Source of the DNA: Microbacterium sp.
GTDB taxonomy: Bacteria > Actinomycetota > Actinomycetes > Actinomycetales > Microbacteriaceae
Reading direction: 5' to 3'
NCBI GenBank assembly: GCA_013823625.1
Contig: PNMM01000001.1
Span: 310,001 to 374,000, forward strand
DNA: 64,000 nucleotides
The notes under the pieces are model-generated. The model did no database searches. It had not been told where the DNA came from and saw only the letters and a program-made list of their open reading frames with translations. Numbering within the stretch: the first letter of the stretch is position 1; each line of letters starts with the position of its first letter. This document shows, piece by piece, positions 1 through 9,730 of this stretch. The translations under genes and the position numbers were made by a program.

Positions 1-378
1 GTGCAGTTTGCGATCGACAACGGCATCGATATCGCCATCGTTGACACGGCCGGTCGCCTACAAACCAAGGCGGGCCTCATGGATGAGCTCGGCAAGGTCA
101 CGCGCGTCATCGAGAAGCTCACGCCCATCGCCGAAGTGCTGCTCGTGCTCGACGGCACGACGGGCCAAAACGGCCTCGCGCAAGCCGAGGCGTTCATCGA
201 AAGCGCGGGGGTCACCGGGCTCGTCGTCACAAAGCTCGACGGCTCGGCCAAGGGTGGCTTCGTGTTGCGCGTGCAACAGCAGACGGGCATCCCGATCAAG
301 CTCATTGGTCAGGGCGAAGACATTGGCGACCTCACGGGCTTCACGCCGCACGTCTTCGCCGCGAGTTTGGTGCCCTGA
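1..378 (+). CDS. ftsY: Signal recognition particle receptor FtsY, C-terminal part (5' end outside window)
   Basis: This is the last 125 codons of FtsY, the membrane-associated GTPase that receives ribosome/SRP complexes and docks with Ffh. The G domain motifs are visible: DTAGR (G3, residues about 16-20 of the fragment) and TKLDG (G4), followed by the family's GQGEDIGDL closing region and a normal C-terminus. The gene begins upstream of base 1, so the GTG at position 1 is not its start. Its SRP partner ffh lies about 0.6 kb downstream, with one minus-strand gene between. A tighter match to FtsY than Ffh comes from the ending right after the G domain, with no M domain. Confidence 0.96.
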   Translation: MQFAIDNGIDIAIVDTAGRLQTKAGLMDELGKVTRVIEKLTPIAEVLLVLDGTTGQNGLAQAEAFIESAGVTGLVVTKLDGSAKGGFVLRVQQQTGIPIKLIGQGEDIGDLTGFTPHVFAASLVP

Positions 379-404
379 CCAGGGCACTCAGCAGGCAGAG
401 CCCT
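370..404. terminator. Inverted repeats at the ftsY 3' end, possible terminator
   Basis: An 8-bp inverted repeat (GTGCCCTG / CAGGGCAC, 370-387) spans the ftsY stop codon, and its right arm could instead pair with AGCCCT ending at 404. The site lies between two convergent genes, where a bidirectional terminator would be expected. There is no T-tract, so this is a structural guess. Confidence 0.35.
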
Positions 405-916
405 TATGCCTCGAGCGCGGCGTGCTCGGCGGCGAGCATGAGGTACGTCTCGGCGTTGCGCCGATTTGCTGCCACTTCGTCGTCGGTCAATTCGCGGCGA
501 ACCTTAGCGGGCACGCCGGCGACGAGTGATCGCGGCGGCACGATTGTGCCCTCGAGCACAACAGCGCCCGCGGCAACGAGCGACTCGCGCCCGATGACGG
601 CACCGTTCAAGACCGTCGAGCTCATGCCGATGAGGCAGTCGTCTTCGACGACGCAACCGTGCAGCATCGCGTTGTGTCCCACGCTCACTCCGCGCCCGAC
701 GATCGTGGGTTTGCCGGGGTCGCCGTGCACGGTCACGTTGTCTTGCAGGTTGGAGCCTTCGCCGACCTCGATGAGGTCGCGGTCGCCGCGCAACACGGCA
801 CCGTAGAAGACCGAAGCGCGCGGGTGGATGCGCACCTGGCCGATGAGCGTCGCATTCGGGGCGACCCACGCGGCAGCATCCACCTGGGGTTCGTGGCCAA
901 AGATTGCGCGACGCAT
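404..916 (-). CDS. Gamma-class carbonic anhydrase / hexapeptide-repeat protein (YrdA/CaiE-like)
   Basis: A 170-residue left-handed beta-helix protein of the gamma-carbonic anhydrase family. Hexapeptide repeats run through most of it. Three histidines sit where the family binds metal: H64 in NVTVHGD, and H81 and H86 in GHNAMLHG, so metal binding is plausible; whether it hydrates CO2 is unknown, as many YrdA-like members have no shown activity. The ATG at 916 is preceded by GGGAGG at good spacing; the much longer open frame upstream is only antisense to ffh. It is convergent with ftsY and divergent from ffh, and has no functional link to SRP. Confidence 0.9.
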   Translation of the reverse strand: MRRAIFGHEPQVDAAAWVAPNATLIGQVRIHPRASVFYGAVLRGDRDLIEVGEGSNLQDNVTVHGDPGKPTIVGRGVSVGHNAMLHGCVVEDDCLIGMSSTVLNGAVIGRESLVAAGAVVLEGTIVPPRSLVAGVPAKVRRELTDDEVAANRRNAETYLMLAAEHAALEA

Positions 917-988
917 GGTGCCTCCCGAAGCGGTTGGGGTGTCTGCACGGCCAGTCAACCAGACCGCCCCGCCTAGAATGGGGCCACT

Positions 989-2581
989 ATGGCGACGTTC
1001 GGCACTCTCTCTGATCGGCTTACCGCGACCTTCAGCGCGCTGCGCACGAAGGGCAAGCTCAGCGCGGCCGATGTCGACGGCACGGTGCGCGAGATTCGCC
1101 GGGCCCTGCTCGACGCCGACGTTGCCCTGCCGGTGGTCAAAGACTTCACCGCAGCCGTGCGCGAGCGTGCGCTCGGCGACGAGGTCAACAAGGCCCTCAA
1201 CCCGGCCCAGCAGGTCGTGCAGATCGTCAACGACGAGCTCATCACGATTCTGGGCGGCCAGCAGCGTCGACTGCAGTTCGCCAAGAACCCGCCCACGGTC
1301 ATCATGCTCGCGGGTCTGCAGGGTGCCGGAAAGACCACGCTCGCGGGCAAGCTCGCAAAGTGGTTGAAGGCGGATGGCCACACTCCGCTGCTCGTCGCCG
1401 CCGACCTTCAGCGGCCCAACGCCGTGCAGCAGTTGCAGGTCGTCGCCGAGCAGGCCGGGGTTGCCGTGTTCGCGCCCGAGCCGGGCAATGGCAAGGGCGA
1501 CCCCGTGCGGGTCGCGAAAGACGCGCTCAAGCACGCCAAGACGAATCTGCACGATGTCGTGATCGTCGACACGGCCGGTCGCCTCGGTGTTGATGCCGAG
1601 CTCATGAAGCAGGCCGCCGACATTCGCAAGGCCGTCGACCCCGACGAAGTGCTCTTCGTCATCGACGCGATGATCGGTCAAGACGCCGTCACTACGGCCA
1701 AGGCCTTCCAAGACGGCGTCGACTTCACGGGCGTCGTGCTCTCGAAGCTCGACGGCGATGCGCGCGGTGGTGCCGCGTTGAGCGTCGCGAGCATCACGGG
1801 TCGTCCGATCATGTTCGCGTCGACGGGTGAAGGTCTCGACGACTTCGAGCCGTTCTACCCCGACCGTATGGCGAGCCGCATTCTCGACCTCGGCGACATC
1901 CTCACGCTCATCGAGCAGGCGCAGAAGACCTTCGACGAAGAAGACGCGCGCAAGACAGCCGAGAAGTTCGCGACCGACAGTTTCACGCTCGAAGACTTTC
2001 TTGCCCAGATGCAGCAGCTCAAGAACATGGGCTCGATCAAGAACATGCTCGGCATGTTGCCGGGCGCCCGCGGCATGCGCGAGCAACTCGACAACTTCGA
2101 CGAGAGTGAGCTCACGCGCACCGAGGCGATCATTCAGTCGATGACGCCCGCCGAGCGCCGCGTGCCCAAGCTGCTCAATGGCTCGCGCCGCGTGCGCATC
2201 GCGCGCGGCTCGGGCACGACCGTGACCGACGTCAACTCGCTCGTCACGCGCTTCGAGCAAGCCGCCAAGATGATGAAGACCGTCGCCAAGGGCGGGGTTC
2301 CCCAGGTTCCCGGGATGGGCCCGATGCCCGGCATGGGTGGGGGTGGCGGCGCCGCATCACTGCGCAAGGCACAGGCCAAGAAGAAGGGCAAGGGTGCCTC
2401 GAAGTCGGGCAACCCGGCCAAGCGTGCGGCCGAAGAGGCCGCTCGCGCGCAAGGGCTCAAGCCCGGCGCGAGTGCGGGCGCATCCGGTAGCGGATTCGGG
2501 CTCGGCGGGGGCGCGGCTGCGGGCGGCGCGCAGCCGAGTGCCGAAGACCTCGCGACGATCCAGAAGTTGCTCGGTCGCTAG
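989..2581 (+). CDS. ffh: Signal recognition particle protein Ffh (SRP54)
   Basis: The SRP GTPase that binds signal peptides of nascent membrane and secreted proteins and hands them to FtsY. All 530 residues are present: helical N domain (1-100), G domain with P-loop GLQGAGKTT (109-117), DTAGR near 193 and SKLDGDARGG, and a methionine-rich M domain (about 330-440) for 4.5S RNA and signal-peptide binding, with the conserved GSIKNMLGMLPG block. The tail is longer than the E. coli protein and has a MGPMPGMGGGGG stretch plus a Lys/Ala-rich linker, as is common in actinobacteria. ATG at 989 fits the family N-terminus. Confidence 0.97.
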   Translation: MATFGTLSDRLTATFSALRTKGKLSAADVDGTVREIRRALLDADVALPVVKDFTAAVRERALGDEVNKALNPAQQVVQIVNDELITILGGQQRRLQFAKNPPTVIMLAGLQGAGKTTLAGKLAKWLKADGHTPLLVAADLQRPNAVQQLQVVAEQAGVAVFAPEPGNGKGDPVRVAKDALKHAKTNLHDVVIVDTAGRLGVDAELMKQAADIRKAVDPDEVLFVIDAMIGQDAVTTAKAFQDGVDFTGVVLSKLDGDARGGAALSVASITGRPIMFASTGEGLDDFEPFYPDRMASRILDLGDILTLIEQAQKTFDEEDARKTAEKFATDSFTLEDFLAQMQQLKNMGSIKNMLGMLPGARGMREQLDNFDESELTRTEAIIQSMTPAERRVPKLLNGSRRVRIARGSGTTVTDVNSLVTRFEQAAKMMKTVAKGGVPQVPGMGPMPGMGGGGGAASLRKAQAKKKGKGASKSGNPAKRAAEEAARAQGLKPGASAGASGSGFGLGGGAAAGGAQPSAEDLATIQKLLGR

Positions 2582-2707
2582 CACTCCACGCGCGCTCTTT
2601 CCGGCGAATCTTCCTGACCTGACAGTCATTCGCTATCATGACGATTGCTGGCTTTCAGGGCCGCACGTACTCATCTCCCGTTGCTCACATCGAGAACCCG
2701 AGGCCTC

Positions 2708-4741
2708 ATGCGCGTTCGTTCTGCCCTAGCCCTGTCGACAATTCTTGGCCTGACGTTGGCCGGCCTGACGGCCGTTCCTGCGACGGCCGCGACGTTTACT
2801 GCCGCCACCGAGACCGAGCTTGTCACCGCAATCACGGATGCCAACAGCACGGCGGGTGCCGACACGATCACCCTGACGGGAACGGGGTTCGCCCTCACAA
2901 GCGATCTGCCCGGCATCACCGAGCGGGTAACCATTGCCGGCCCCGGGTCGGGCACGTTCACCCTTGATGCGAACGGGTTCCAAACCTTCAATGCGACCGG
3001 TTCAGTGACCAACACCACGTTCTCCCTCTCGGGCATCACGATCGTCGATGCTGGTTCACTTGCGGTGTCGACGTTTGACCTGGCAGCGACGCTCACTGAT
3101 CTCGTCGTCGACTCGGAGGTCGAGCACGTACAGGGCTCTCTCACGGTGACGGGCCTGACGGTCTCCGACTCGGGCGCTATCGGCTTGGACGTGACCATCG
3201 GCTCCAGCAACGTGGCCACCCTCACGAACGTCTTGGTCGAGTCGACGTTTGAGTTGGGGATCTACCTGGTGGCCACTGGCTCATCGACGGCGACCCTCAC
3301 GAATGTCACCGTGACGGACTCCGGGGCAGACGACTGGGCAGGTATCGAGATTGAGAGCCGGAACACCTCTCGGGTGACCGTTGTGTCGTCGACGTTCTCG
3401 AACAACGGCAACGACGGCCTGCTCGCCAATGCCTACGAAGACTCCGTCCTTGTGATTGACCGCGTGACGGCGAACGGGAACGACACGGACGGTATCGACG
3501 TCGACGCCGAATACGACAATCCGGGGGATAACTCGAGTGACATCACCGTGACCGCCTCGAGCGTCAACGCGAACGGCGACAGCGGGTTCGAGTCGACGAT
3601 TCGGGGTGGCGTGGCGGCGTTTTCGAGCCTGACCTCCACCAACAACGACGATCGTGGGTTCGACATGGCCGCCGAAGAAGATGGGAGCGTCACCATCACC
3701 ACGGCGGTCGCGCGTGGCAACGACAACGACGGTATCGAGCTCAGCACGTCATCTCCCGACGCGGAACTGACCGCGCAGCGGCTCACAAGTGAGACCAACG
3801 GACAGTACGGGCTCGACGCGTCAACCCTATTGGGCACCGTCGAGGTCGACGGAGCGACGATCCGCTCGAACGACCGCAGTGGCGTGCGCGCCAACTCCGA
3901 TGGAGGCGCGGTCACGGTGCGCAATGCCACGATCGCGAGCAATAACGCTGTTGACGTCGCGCTCGGGAGCGGGGGCGGCGTCGATGTTCTCACAGGTGAC
4001 GAGGGCGACGGGCCCGGGTCTGTTCTCGTCGAGAACTCAACGATCAACGGTAACCGCGCTCTGGAAGGTGGTGGGGTGCGGGCCGATGTGTCGAGCGGCG
4101 CAACATTCACTCTGCGAAACAGCACGGTGTCGGGCAACGAAGCGGAGCAAGGTGGCTCGCTCTGGGCACTCGGTGACGGCGATTCCGAGGTGGTGATCGA
4201 GCACTCGACCCTGACGCTCAACGACACAACCAATTCGGGAGGGGTGGCCGTTGAATCCCTGCCGGTTCCCGTTGTTGTGACGCACTCGATCATCGAGGGC
4301 AATACGGCACCGAGCGCCCCGGCTGACATTCGTGTCGATTCTCTGACGATCGACTACAGCCTGATTGGTTCGGCCGATGCCGTGTCGAATCTCGCCATCG
4401 CAGCGGGGGCGGGCAACATCGTGGGTGAGCCTTCTCTGCTCGGCCCGCTTGCCAACAACGGGGGGCCGACGCTGACCCACGTTCCCCTCAACGGTAGCCC
4501 CGCGTTCGGCGCCGGAAATGCCGCAATCTCGGGCGCGCCGTCTACCGACCAACGTGGCCAGGCGCGCGTCGTGGGCGTGATTGAGATTGGGGCCGTCGAG
4601 ATGCAGGCCCCCGAGCTCGCAGCTACGGGTGCCAACAGCAGCGCGTCGTTGATCGCAGGCAGCATCGCCTTGGCGTTGTTGGCGGCCGGTTCACTGCTGC
4701 TCATCGTGCGTCGCCGGGCAGGGTCGTCGATCGTTCGCTGA
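2708..4741 (+). CDS. Secreted beta-helix surface protein with LAXTG-type wall-sorting signal
   Basis: About 677 residues. The N-terminus is a signal peptide (MRVRSALALS followed by a hydrophobic core, cleavage after ATAA). The body is Thr/Ser/Asn/Val-rich with recurring 20-25 residue turns of the type xLxNVTVxxSG and xSTFSNNGNDG, typical of right-handed parallel beta-helix proteins. The C-terminus has LAATG, a hydrophobic helix and RRR: the class E sortase (LAXTG) sorting layout known in high-GC actinobacteria. It should be covalently wall-linked; ligand and function are unknown. ATG 2708 is chosen over an upstream in-frame codon at 2645 because it begins the signal peptide. It stands alone between ffh and an amidase gene. 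Confidence 0.85.
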   Translation: MRVRSALALSTILGLTLAGLTAVPATAATFTAATETELVTAITDANSTAGADTITLTGTGFALTSDLPGITERVTIAGPGSGTFTLDANGFQTFNATGSVTNTTFSLSGITIVDAGSLAVSTFDLAATLTDLVVDSEVEHVQGSLTVTGLTVSDSGAIGLDVTIGSSNVATLTNVLVESTFELGIYLVATGSSTATLTNVTVTDSGADDWAGIEIESRNTSRVTVVSSTFSNNGNDGLLANAYEDSVLVIDRVTANGNDTDGIDVDAEYDNPGDNSSDITVTASSVNANGDSGFESTIRGGVAAFSSLTSTNNDDRGFDMAAEEDGSVTITTAVARGNDNDGIELSTSSPDAELTAQRLTSETNGQYGLDASTLLGTVEVDGATIRSNDRSGVRANSDGGAVTVRNATIASNNAVDVALGSGGGVDVLTGDEGDGPGSVLVENSTINGNRALEGGGVRADVSSGATFTLRNSTVSGNEAEQGGSLWALGDGDSEVVIEHSTLTLNDTTNSGGVAVESLPVPVVVTHSIIEGNTAPSAPADIRVDSLTIDYSLIGSADAVSNLAIAAGAGNIVGEPSLLGPLANNGGPTLTHVPLNGSPAFGAGNAAISGAPSTDQRGQARVVGVIEIGAVEMQAPELAATGANSSASLIAGSIALALLAAGSLLLIVRRRAGSSIVR

Positions 4742-4777
4742 GAGGCAGTCAGGCGGTGCGCGACGTAGGGTGATTGC

Positions 4778-6151
4778 ATGACCCTCCTCACCGCTGCGGA
4801 GACTGTGGCCGCCGTGCGCGCCGGCTCGACGACCGCTGTTGCCGAGACCCAGGCCGCCCTCGACCGCATTGCCGCGCTCGACTCCAGCCTGGGGGCGTTT
4901 CAGATCGTGCGCGCCGAGAAAGCGCTCGCCGAAGCCGCCGCCGTGGATGCGCGCGTCGCTGCGGGAGAGCACCTGCCTCTGGCGGGTGTACCCATCGCGA
5001 TCAAAGACAACGTGCCCGTTGCGGGCGAGCCCATGCGCGAGGGCAGCGCGGCCACGAGTGCCGAGCCCCGCCCGACTGACCACGAGGTCGTCGCGCGGCT
5101 TCGCGCTGCGGGCGCCGTCGTCGTCGGCATCACCCGTGTGCCCGAACTCTGCGTCTTCGGCACGACCGACTCGGTCTATGGCACGACGCGTAACCCGCAC
5201 AACCCCGAACGCACCTCGGGCGGCTCGTCGGGCGGCTCGGCCGCGGCCGTCGCGAGCGGCATGGTCGCCGTAGCGCACGCCGCCGACGGCATGGGCTCGA
5301 TCCGCATCCCCGCCGCCAACTGCGGGCTCGTGGGCCTCAAGCCCGGCTCGGGCCTCGTGCCCGCCGACATGGGCGCGCACAGCTGGTTCGGAATGAGCGA
5401 GAACGGCCCGCTTGCGACCACGGTGACGGATGCCGCGCTCGTGCTCTCGGTCATGGCTGGCCGCCCGGCGCTCGCCGAGGTGTCGGCCCCGCGCGCGTTG
5501 CGCATCGGACTCGCGACGGGCATCCCGACCCCGCTCGCGAAGCTCGACCCCGAGTGGAAGGCTGCCGCCGATCGCGCTGCCGAGACCCTGCGGGCTGCCG
5601 GCCACGAGGTTGTCGAGCTGCGCATTCCGTACCCGGCTGACCCGCTGCCGGTGCTCGCGCGCTGGTTCGCGGGGGCCGCCGACGACGCCGCGCACTTTGG
5701 GCTCGCCGACCGCGATCTCGAGCCGCGTGTGCGCGCTCACGTGCGGGCGGGCCGCCGGTTGCGCCAATTGGGCGGTCTGCGCCCGGGCCCCGTCGACCGA
5801 ATGCGCGCACAGGTCGAGGCGGCGACGGCACACGTCGACGTCATTGTCACGCCGGGCCTCGCCCAGCCCGGGCCTGTGGCCGAGGGCTGGCACCGGCGCG
5901 GCTGGGTCGCCAACCTGCGCGCGAACATCGGCTACGCGCCCTACGCGGCCCTGTGGAACCTGCTCGGGTGGCCCGCCGCCGCGGTTCCGGCCGGGTGGCA
6001 CGCTGGCGCGCAGGTGCCGTTGAGTGTGCAGCTCGTGGCGCATCCGGCCGCCGATGGCGCGGGGGAGGCGCTGTTGCTGAGCGTTGCCGCACAACTCGAA
6101 GCAGCGAACCCCTGGGCTCGGGTCGCGACCAGCACCACGACCGTAGGCTGA
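4778..6151 (+). CDS. Amidase signature family hydrolase
   Basis: A 457-residue amidase signature enzyme, hydrolysing an unknown amide or carbamoyl substrate. The catalytic triad can be placed: Lys76 in AIKDN, cis-Ser150 in GGSSGGSA and nucleophile Ser174 in GMGSIRIPA, with the 24-residue Ser-Ser spacing of the family. It resembles GatA in fold, but no gatB or gatC is nearby, so it is more likely a stand-alone amidase. It begins 36 bases after the surface protein and ends 5 bases before the oxidoreductase gene, with which it is probably co-transcribed. Confidence 0.92.
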   Translation: MTLLTAAETVAAVRAGSTTAVAETQAALDRIAALDSSLGAFQIVRAEKALAEAAAVDARVAAGEHLPLAGVPIAIKDNVPVAGEPMREGSAATSAEPRPTDHEVVARLRAAGAVVVGITRVPELCVFGTTDSVYGTTRNPHNPERTSGGSSGGSAAAVASGMVAVAHAADGMGSIRIPAANCGLVGLKPGSGLVPADMGAHSWFGMSENGPLATTVTDAALVLSVMAGRPALAEVSAPRALRIGLATGIPTPLAKLDPEWKAAADRAAETLRAAGHEVVELRIPYPADPLPVLARWFAGAADDAAHFGLADRDLEPRVRAHVRAGRRLRQLGGLRPGPVDRMRAQVEAATAHVDVIVTPGLAQPGPVAEGWHRRGWVANLRANIGYAPYAALWNLLGWPAAAVPAGWHAGAQVPLSVQLVAHPAADGAGEALLLSVAAQLEAANPWARVATSTTTVG

Positions 6152-6156
6152 GCCGC

Positions 6157-6945
6157 ATGACCTCTCGACCAGTGCGCCTCGGCGTTCAGATTCGTCCCCA
6201 GCACACTTCGTACGAGCGCATTCGCGATGCGGCGGCCGAACTCGACGACCTCGGGGTCGACGTGATCTTCAACTGGGACCACTTCTACCCGCTCTACGGC
6301 GACCCGAATGGGCTGCACTTCGAATCATGGACGATGCTCGCGGCCATCGCCGAGCAGACCACGCACGCCGAGCTCGGCGCCCTCGTCAACTGCAACAGTT
6401 ACCGCAACGCCAACCTGCAGGCCGACATGGCCCGCACGATCGACCACATCAGCGCCAAGGGTGGCACGGGCCGCTTCATCTTTGGCACCGGTTCGGGCTG
6501 GTTCGAGCGCGACTACGACGAATACGGCTACGAGTTCGGCACGGTGGGCGGGCGACTGGATGCCCTGGCTGACTCGCTGCCGATCATCCGTGATCGCTGG
6601 TCGCGCCTCAATCCCGCCCCCACCCGCAACATCCCCATCTTGATCGGCGGAGGCGGCGAAAAGAAGACGTTGCGCATCGTTGCCCAACACGCCGACATTT
6701 GGCACTCGTTCGCTGACGTGCCCACGCTCGAGCACAAGCTCGGAGTGCTCGCTGAGCACGGTGCCGCGGTGGGCCGCGACGTGAGCGAGATCGAGGTCTC
6801 CGTCGAGATTCGCGAGCGCAGCATGGCGCAGGCCGATGAGCTGCACGCTGCGGGCGCGACGCTCTTTACCTACGGTTTCGAAGGCCCGACGTTCGACATG
6901 GGCCCCGTGCGCGAGTGGCTCAGCTGGCGCGACGACCACCGCTGA
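6157..6945 (+). CDS. LLM-class (luciferase-like) F420/flavin-dependent oxidoreductase
   Basis: A 262-residue luciferase-like TIM-barrel oxidoreductase. Family marks are the opening LGVQIRPQ, the FNWDHFYPL segment, [19 protein letters not shown], and [14 protein letters not shown] near the C-terminus. Actinobacterial members of this type usually bind F420 or FMN; the cofactor cannot be decided here. ATG 6157 follows the amidase stop by 5 bases, implying a small operon; the frame is open further upstream, but that part overlaps the amidase and is a shadow. The substrate is unknown. Confidence 0.9.
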   Translation: MTSRPVRLGVQIRPQHTSYERIRDAAAELDDLGVDVIFNWDHFYPLYGDPNGLHFESWTMLAAIAEQTTHAELGALVNCNSYRNANLQADMARTIDHISAKGGTGRFIFGTGSGWFERDYDEYGYEFGTVGGRLDALADSLPIIRDRWSRLNPAPTRNIPILIGGGGEKKTLRIVAQHADIWHSFADVPTLEHKLGVLAEHGAAVGRDVSEIEVSVEIRERSMAQADELHAAGATLFTYGFEGPTFDMGPVREWLSWRDDHR

Positions 6946-7120
6946 GCTCTATCGCGCGGCGGCGGCGGCGCGGCCCGCGAAAATCTGCCAGAATGGGGGG
7001 TCGAATGCTCGCGGGCCCGACCCTCTAATCAGGCCGCGCGAGCATCCATCACGAGCTTTCGCGCCGAGTGTGCCCCACGCAGCCGGTTGCAACTCAACCC
7101 CTTCACCATTTTGGAGAAAC

Positions 7121-7663
7121 GTGGCTGTCAAGATTCGCCTCAAGCGCATGGGCAAGATCCGTGCGCCGTACTACCGCATCGTCGTCGCCGACTCGCGCAC
7201 CAAGCGCGACGGCCGTGCCATCGAAGAGATCGGCAAGTACCACCCGACGGAAGAGCCCTCGGTCATCGAGGTCAACTCTGAGCGTGCCCAGTACTGGCTG
7301 AGCGTCGGCGCACAGCCGAGCCCGCAGGTGCTCGCGCTGCTCAAGCTGACCGGCGACTGGGGCCAGTTCAAGGGCGACAAGAACGCCAAGAGCACCGTCA
7401 AGGTCGCCGAGCCCAAGGCTGCTTTTGCCATGGACGAGAAGAAGAAGCCCGTTCTCAAGCCCAAGGCTGAGAAGCCGGTTGCTGCCGAGAAGGCTCCTGC
7501 TGCCGAGGTCGCTGACGAGGCGCCCGCCGCCGAGGTCGTCGAGGAGGCCGTTGAGGCTGCCGTCGAGGCTCCTGCTGCCGAGGCCCCCGCTGAGGAAGCC
7601 GCTGCTGAGGCGCCTGCCGCTGACGAGGCCGCTGCTGAGAACACTGAGGCTGAGAAGGCCTAA
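7121..7663 (+). CDS. rpsP: 30S ribosomal protein S16 with long Ala/Glu-rich tail
   Basis: S16 binds 16S rRNA in the body of the small subunit. The first ~80 residues are a normal S16 ([20 protein letters not shown], then GKYHPT and LKLTGDW). The protein then continues for about 100 residues, ending in a low-complexity acidic tail of Ala, Glu, Pro and Val (AAE/APAAE units). Total length is 180 residues, about twice the bacterial norm. The GTG at 7121 follows GGAG by a few bases. It heads the rpsP-KH-rimM-trmD ribosome/tRNA maturation operon, and the next gene starts 5 bases after its stop. Confidence 0.96.
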   Translation: MAVKIRLKRMGKIRAPYYRIVVADSRTKRDGRAIEEIGKYHPTEEPSVIEVNSERAQYWLSVGAQPSPQVLALLKLTGDWGQFKGDKNAKSTVKVAEPKAAFAMDEKKKPVLKPKAEKPVAAEKAPAAEVADEAPAAEVVEEAVEAAVEAPAAEAPAEEAAAEAPAADEAAAENTEAEKA

Positions 7664-7668
7664 CGACA

Positions 7669-7908
7669 GTGCTCGCTGACACGCTCGAACATCTCGTCAA
7701 GGGGATCGTCGATCACCCCGACGATGTTGCCGTTGTCGCGCAGAGCTCTGCTCGCGGCGAGGTCCTCGAGGTGCGTGTGCACCCCGAGGACCTCGGCCGC
7801 GTGATCGGTCGGGGTGGCCGCACCGCTAAAGCACTCCGTACGGTCATCTCGTCGCTCGCCGACGGCCGACGCGTGCGCGTCGACGTCGTCGACACCGACC
7901 AGCTTTGA
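7669..7908 (+). CDS. khpA: KH-domain RNA-binding protein (KhpA/YlqC family)
   Basis: A 79-residue single type-II KH domain with the RNA-contacting GxxG loop in GRVIGRGGRTAKALR (about residues 43-57). In Gram-positive bacteria KhpA pairs with KhpB and influences cell division and RNA metabolism; the same location between rpsP and rimM is conserved, which supports the identification. It starts with GTG 5 bases after rpsP and its stop overlaps the start of rimM (TTGA), so translation is probably coupled. Confidence 0.9.
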   Translation: MLADTLEHLVKGIVDHPDDVAVVAQSSARGEVLEVRVHPEDLGRVIGRGGRTAKALRTVISSLADGRRVRVDVVDTDQL

Positions 7909-8495
7909 GTACCCCGGCGCAGCAGCTGCGGGTCGGTCGGCTGACGAAAGCCCACGGCCTCAAGGGTGCACTCAAGCTCGAACTCTTTACCGACGACCCC
8001 GATAAGCGCTTTACGCCGGGGGCCGTCTTCACGCTGCAGGTGCCCACGAGTTCTCCGTGGCACGGCAAGACGCTGACGCTCGCCGAGTTGCGCTGGTACA
8101 ACGGTCAGCCCGTCGGCTTCTTCGAAGGAATCGCTGACCGCACGGGTGCCGAAAGCCTCGTCAAGGCGATTCTCTGGATCGACCAGCAGCCCGACGAGGC
8201 CGATGAACCCGACGCGTGGTACGACTTTCAGCTCGTGGGGCTGCGGGCCCTGCGCGATGACGTCGAGGTCGGCACGATCGTGCGCGTCGAGCACTTTCCG
8301 GCTCAAGACTTGCTTGTCATTGGCACGGGCGAGCGCGAGGTGCTCGTTCCCTTCGTGAACGCGATTGTGCCCGCCGTCGACATCGCCGCGGGCACCGTGA
8401 CGATCACACCGCCCGTCGGGCTGTTCGAAGACATCGCCGACGATGACATCCCGAACGGCGATGGCGCCGCGACCGACGACTCTGCCTCTGCCTAG
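7905..8495 (+). CDS. rimM: Ribosome maturation factor RimM
   Basis: RimM helps assemble the 30S head and interacts with S19. The 196-residue protein opens with [19 protein letters not shown], the RimM N-terminal beta-barrel signature, and has the PRC-barrel segment [11 protein letters not shown] (about 105-115), followed by [11 protein letters not shown]. The TTG start at 7905 overlaps the stop of the KH gene by four bases, and trmD starts 10 bases beyond. The C-terminus has a short acidic extension. Confidence 0.95.
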   Translation: MSTPAQQLRVGRLTKAHGLKGALKLELFTDDPDKRFTPGAVFTLQVPTSSPWHGKTLTLAELRWYNGQPVGFFEGIADRTGAESLVKAILWIDQQPDEADEPDAWYDFQLVGLRALRDDVEVGTIVRVEHFPAQDLLVIGTGEREVLVPFVNAIVPAVDIAAGTVTITPPVGLFEDIADDDIPNGDGAATDDSASA

Positions 8496-8505
8496 ACTGC
8501 ACACC

Positions 8506-9189
8506 GTGCGCCTCGACATCGTCACGATCTTTCCCGAGTTCTTCGGGGTGCTCGATGTGTCGCTGCTCGGTCGTGCTCGCGCGGCTGGAGTCATCGAGGT
8601 AGGAGTGCACGACCTGCGTGATCACACGCACGATCGGCACCGCACGGTTGATGACACTCCTTACGGCGGCGGCGCGGGCATGGTCATGAAGCCCGAGCCC
8701 TGGGGTGAGGCACTCGACGCACTCGTGACCCCGAACAGCGTGCTCATTGTGCCGAGCCCGGCCGGGCATCCGTTCACGCAAGCGATGGCTCGCGAGCTTG
8801 CTGAGCGCGAGCACCTCGTGTTTGCGTGCGGTCGCTACGAAGGCATCGACCAGCGGGTTGTCGAGCACTACTCTGGGCGCATAGACGTTCGTGTGGTGAG
8901 CATCGGCGACTATGTGCTGAACGGCGGGGAGGTGGCGACCATGGCAATGATTGAAGCGATCGGTCGCCTTGTGCCTGGAGTCATTGGTAATCCCGAAAGC
9001 CTGACCGAAGAGAGCCACGAAGACGGCCTGCTCGAATACCCGAGCTACACCAAGCCGCCGACCTGGCGTGACCTGACGGTGCCGCCCGTGCTGCTCAGCG
9101 GCAACCACGGTGCTGTTGCCGCATGGCGCCATGAGCAGCAACTCGAGCGCACGCGCGCCGTGCGGCCCGACCTCATCGAGGGACGATGA
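8506..9189 (+). CDS. trmD: tRNA (guanine-37 N1)-methyltransferase TrmD
   Basis: TrmD methylates G37 of tRNAs reading CNN codons and prevents +1 frameshifting. The 227-residue SPOUT protein opens with [12 protein letters not shown] and contains [29 protein letters not shown] and the knot loop [11 protein letters not shown], all TrmD-specific. The GTG at 8506 matches the family N-terminus; an earlier ATG would add residues not seen in the family. Its stop overlaps the start of a small membrane protein (ATGA). Confidence 0.96.
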   Translation: MRLDIVTIFPEFFGVLDVSLLGRARAAGVIEVGVHDLRDHTHDRHRTVDDTPYGGGAGMVMKPEPWGEALDALVTPNSVLIVPSPAGHPFTQAMARELAEREHLVFACGRYEGIDQRVVEHYSGRIDVRVVSIGDYVLNGGEVATMAMIEAIGRLVPGVIGNPESLTEESHEDGLLEYPSYTKPPTWRDLTVPPVLLSGNHGAVAAWRHEQQLERTRAVRPDLIEGR

Positions 9190-9662
9190 TGGCGCGGCGC
9201 GAAGCGTTGACGGCCGGCGAACGCATCTGGGTGTGGTCGCAGCCGGCTCTCGCCGTTGTCGCCGCGCTCGCGGGTGCTGCCGCTTGGTACCTGCGACTGA
9301 CGGGCGACGTGAGTGCTCTGCCCACGTTGCAAGCCTTGATCACCGGAATGTTCGTCTTGCCCGGGCTCGCGCTCTCGCTCTCGATCAACCATGTCGCGGT
9401 CATGCTGCGCCGGCCCCCCATGCTCACGGTGGGCGAGAAGCTGCTGCTGATCATCGAGTTTGTTCTCGTTACCGCGGTTGTTGCGATCTCGCCGAGCGCT
9501 GACCTGCTGTTCTTGGGCTACCTGTTGTGGCCGTTGCTCATAGCGGCTGCGGCAACAGCCTTTGCGACCATGGTGTCGACGACCATTCGGTCTCGGCGCG
9601 CCGTGAGCCCTGATGTCGAGGCCGAGCGGTCGCTCGAGTCGGCGTCGGCCGGCGCCCTGTAG
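9186..9662 (+). CDS. Small membrane protein of unknown function
   Basis: A 158-residue protein with about four hydrophobic helices (residues ~20-37, ~50-65, ~84-100, ~107-127) and a charged C-terminal tail. I do not recognise a family. It overlaps the trmD stop by four bases (ATGA), so it is the last gene of the rpsP operon and translationally coupled to trmD. No catalytic motif is apparent. Confidence 0.75.
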   Translation: MMARREALTAGERIWVWSQPALAVVAALAGAAAWYLRLTGDVSALPTLQALITGMFVLPGLALSLSINHVAVMLRRPPMLTVGEKLLLIIEFVLVTAVVAISPSADLLFLGYLLWPLLIAAAATAFATMVSTTIRSRRAVSPDVEAERSLESASAGAL

Positions 9663-9730
9663 CAACGCCCGGTTGCGACGGTCGGTAACGGCGCCCGGTA
9701 GCGACGCTCGGTAACGGTGCGTGCGAGCGG

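Noticed and set aside
404-2260. A 618-codon minus-strand frame covering ffh
   Set aside because: Only the last 170 codons (404-916) match a family; the rest is antisense to ffh and a by-product of GC-rich codon usage.
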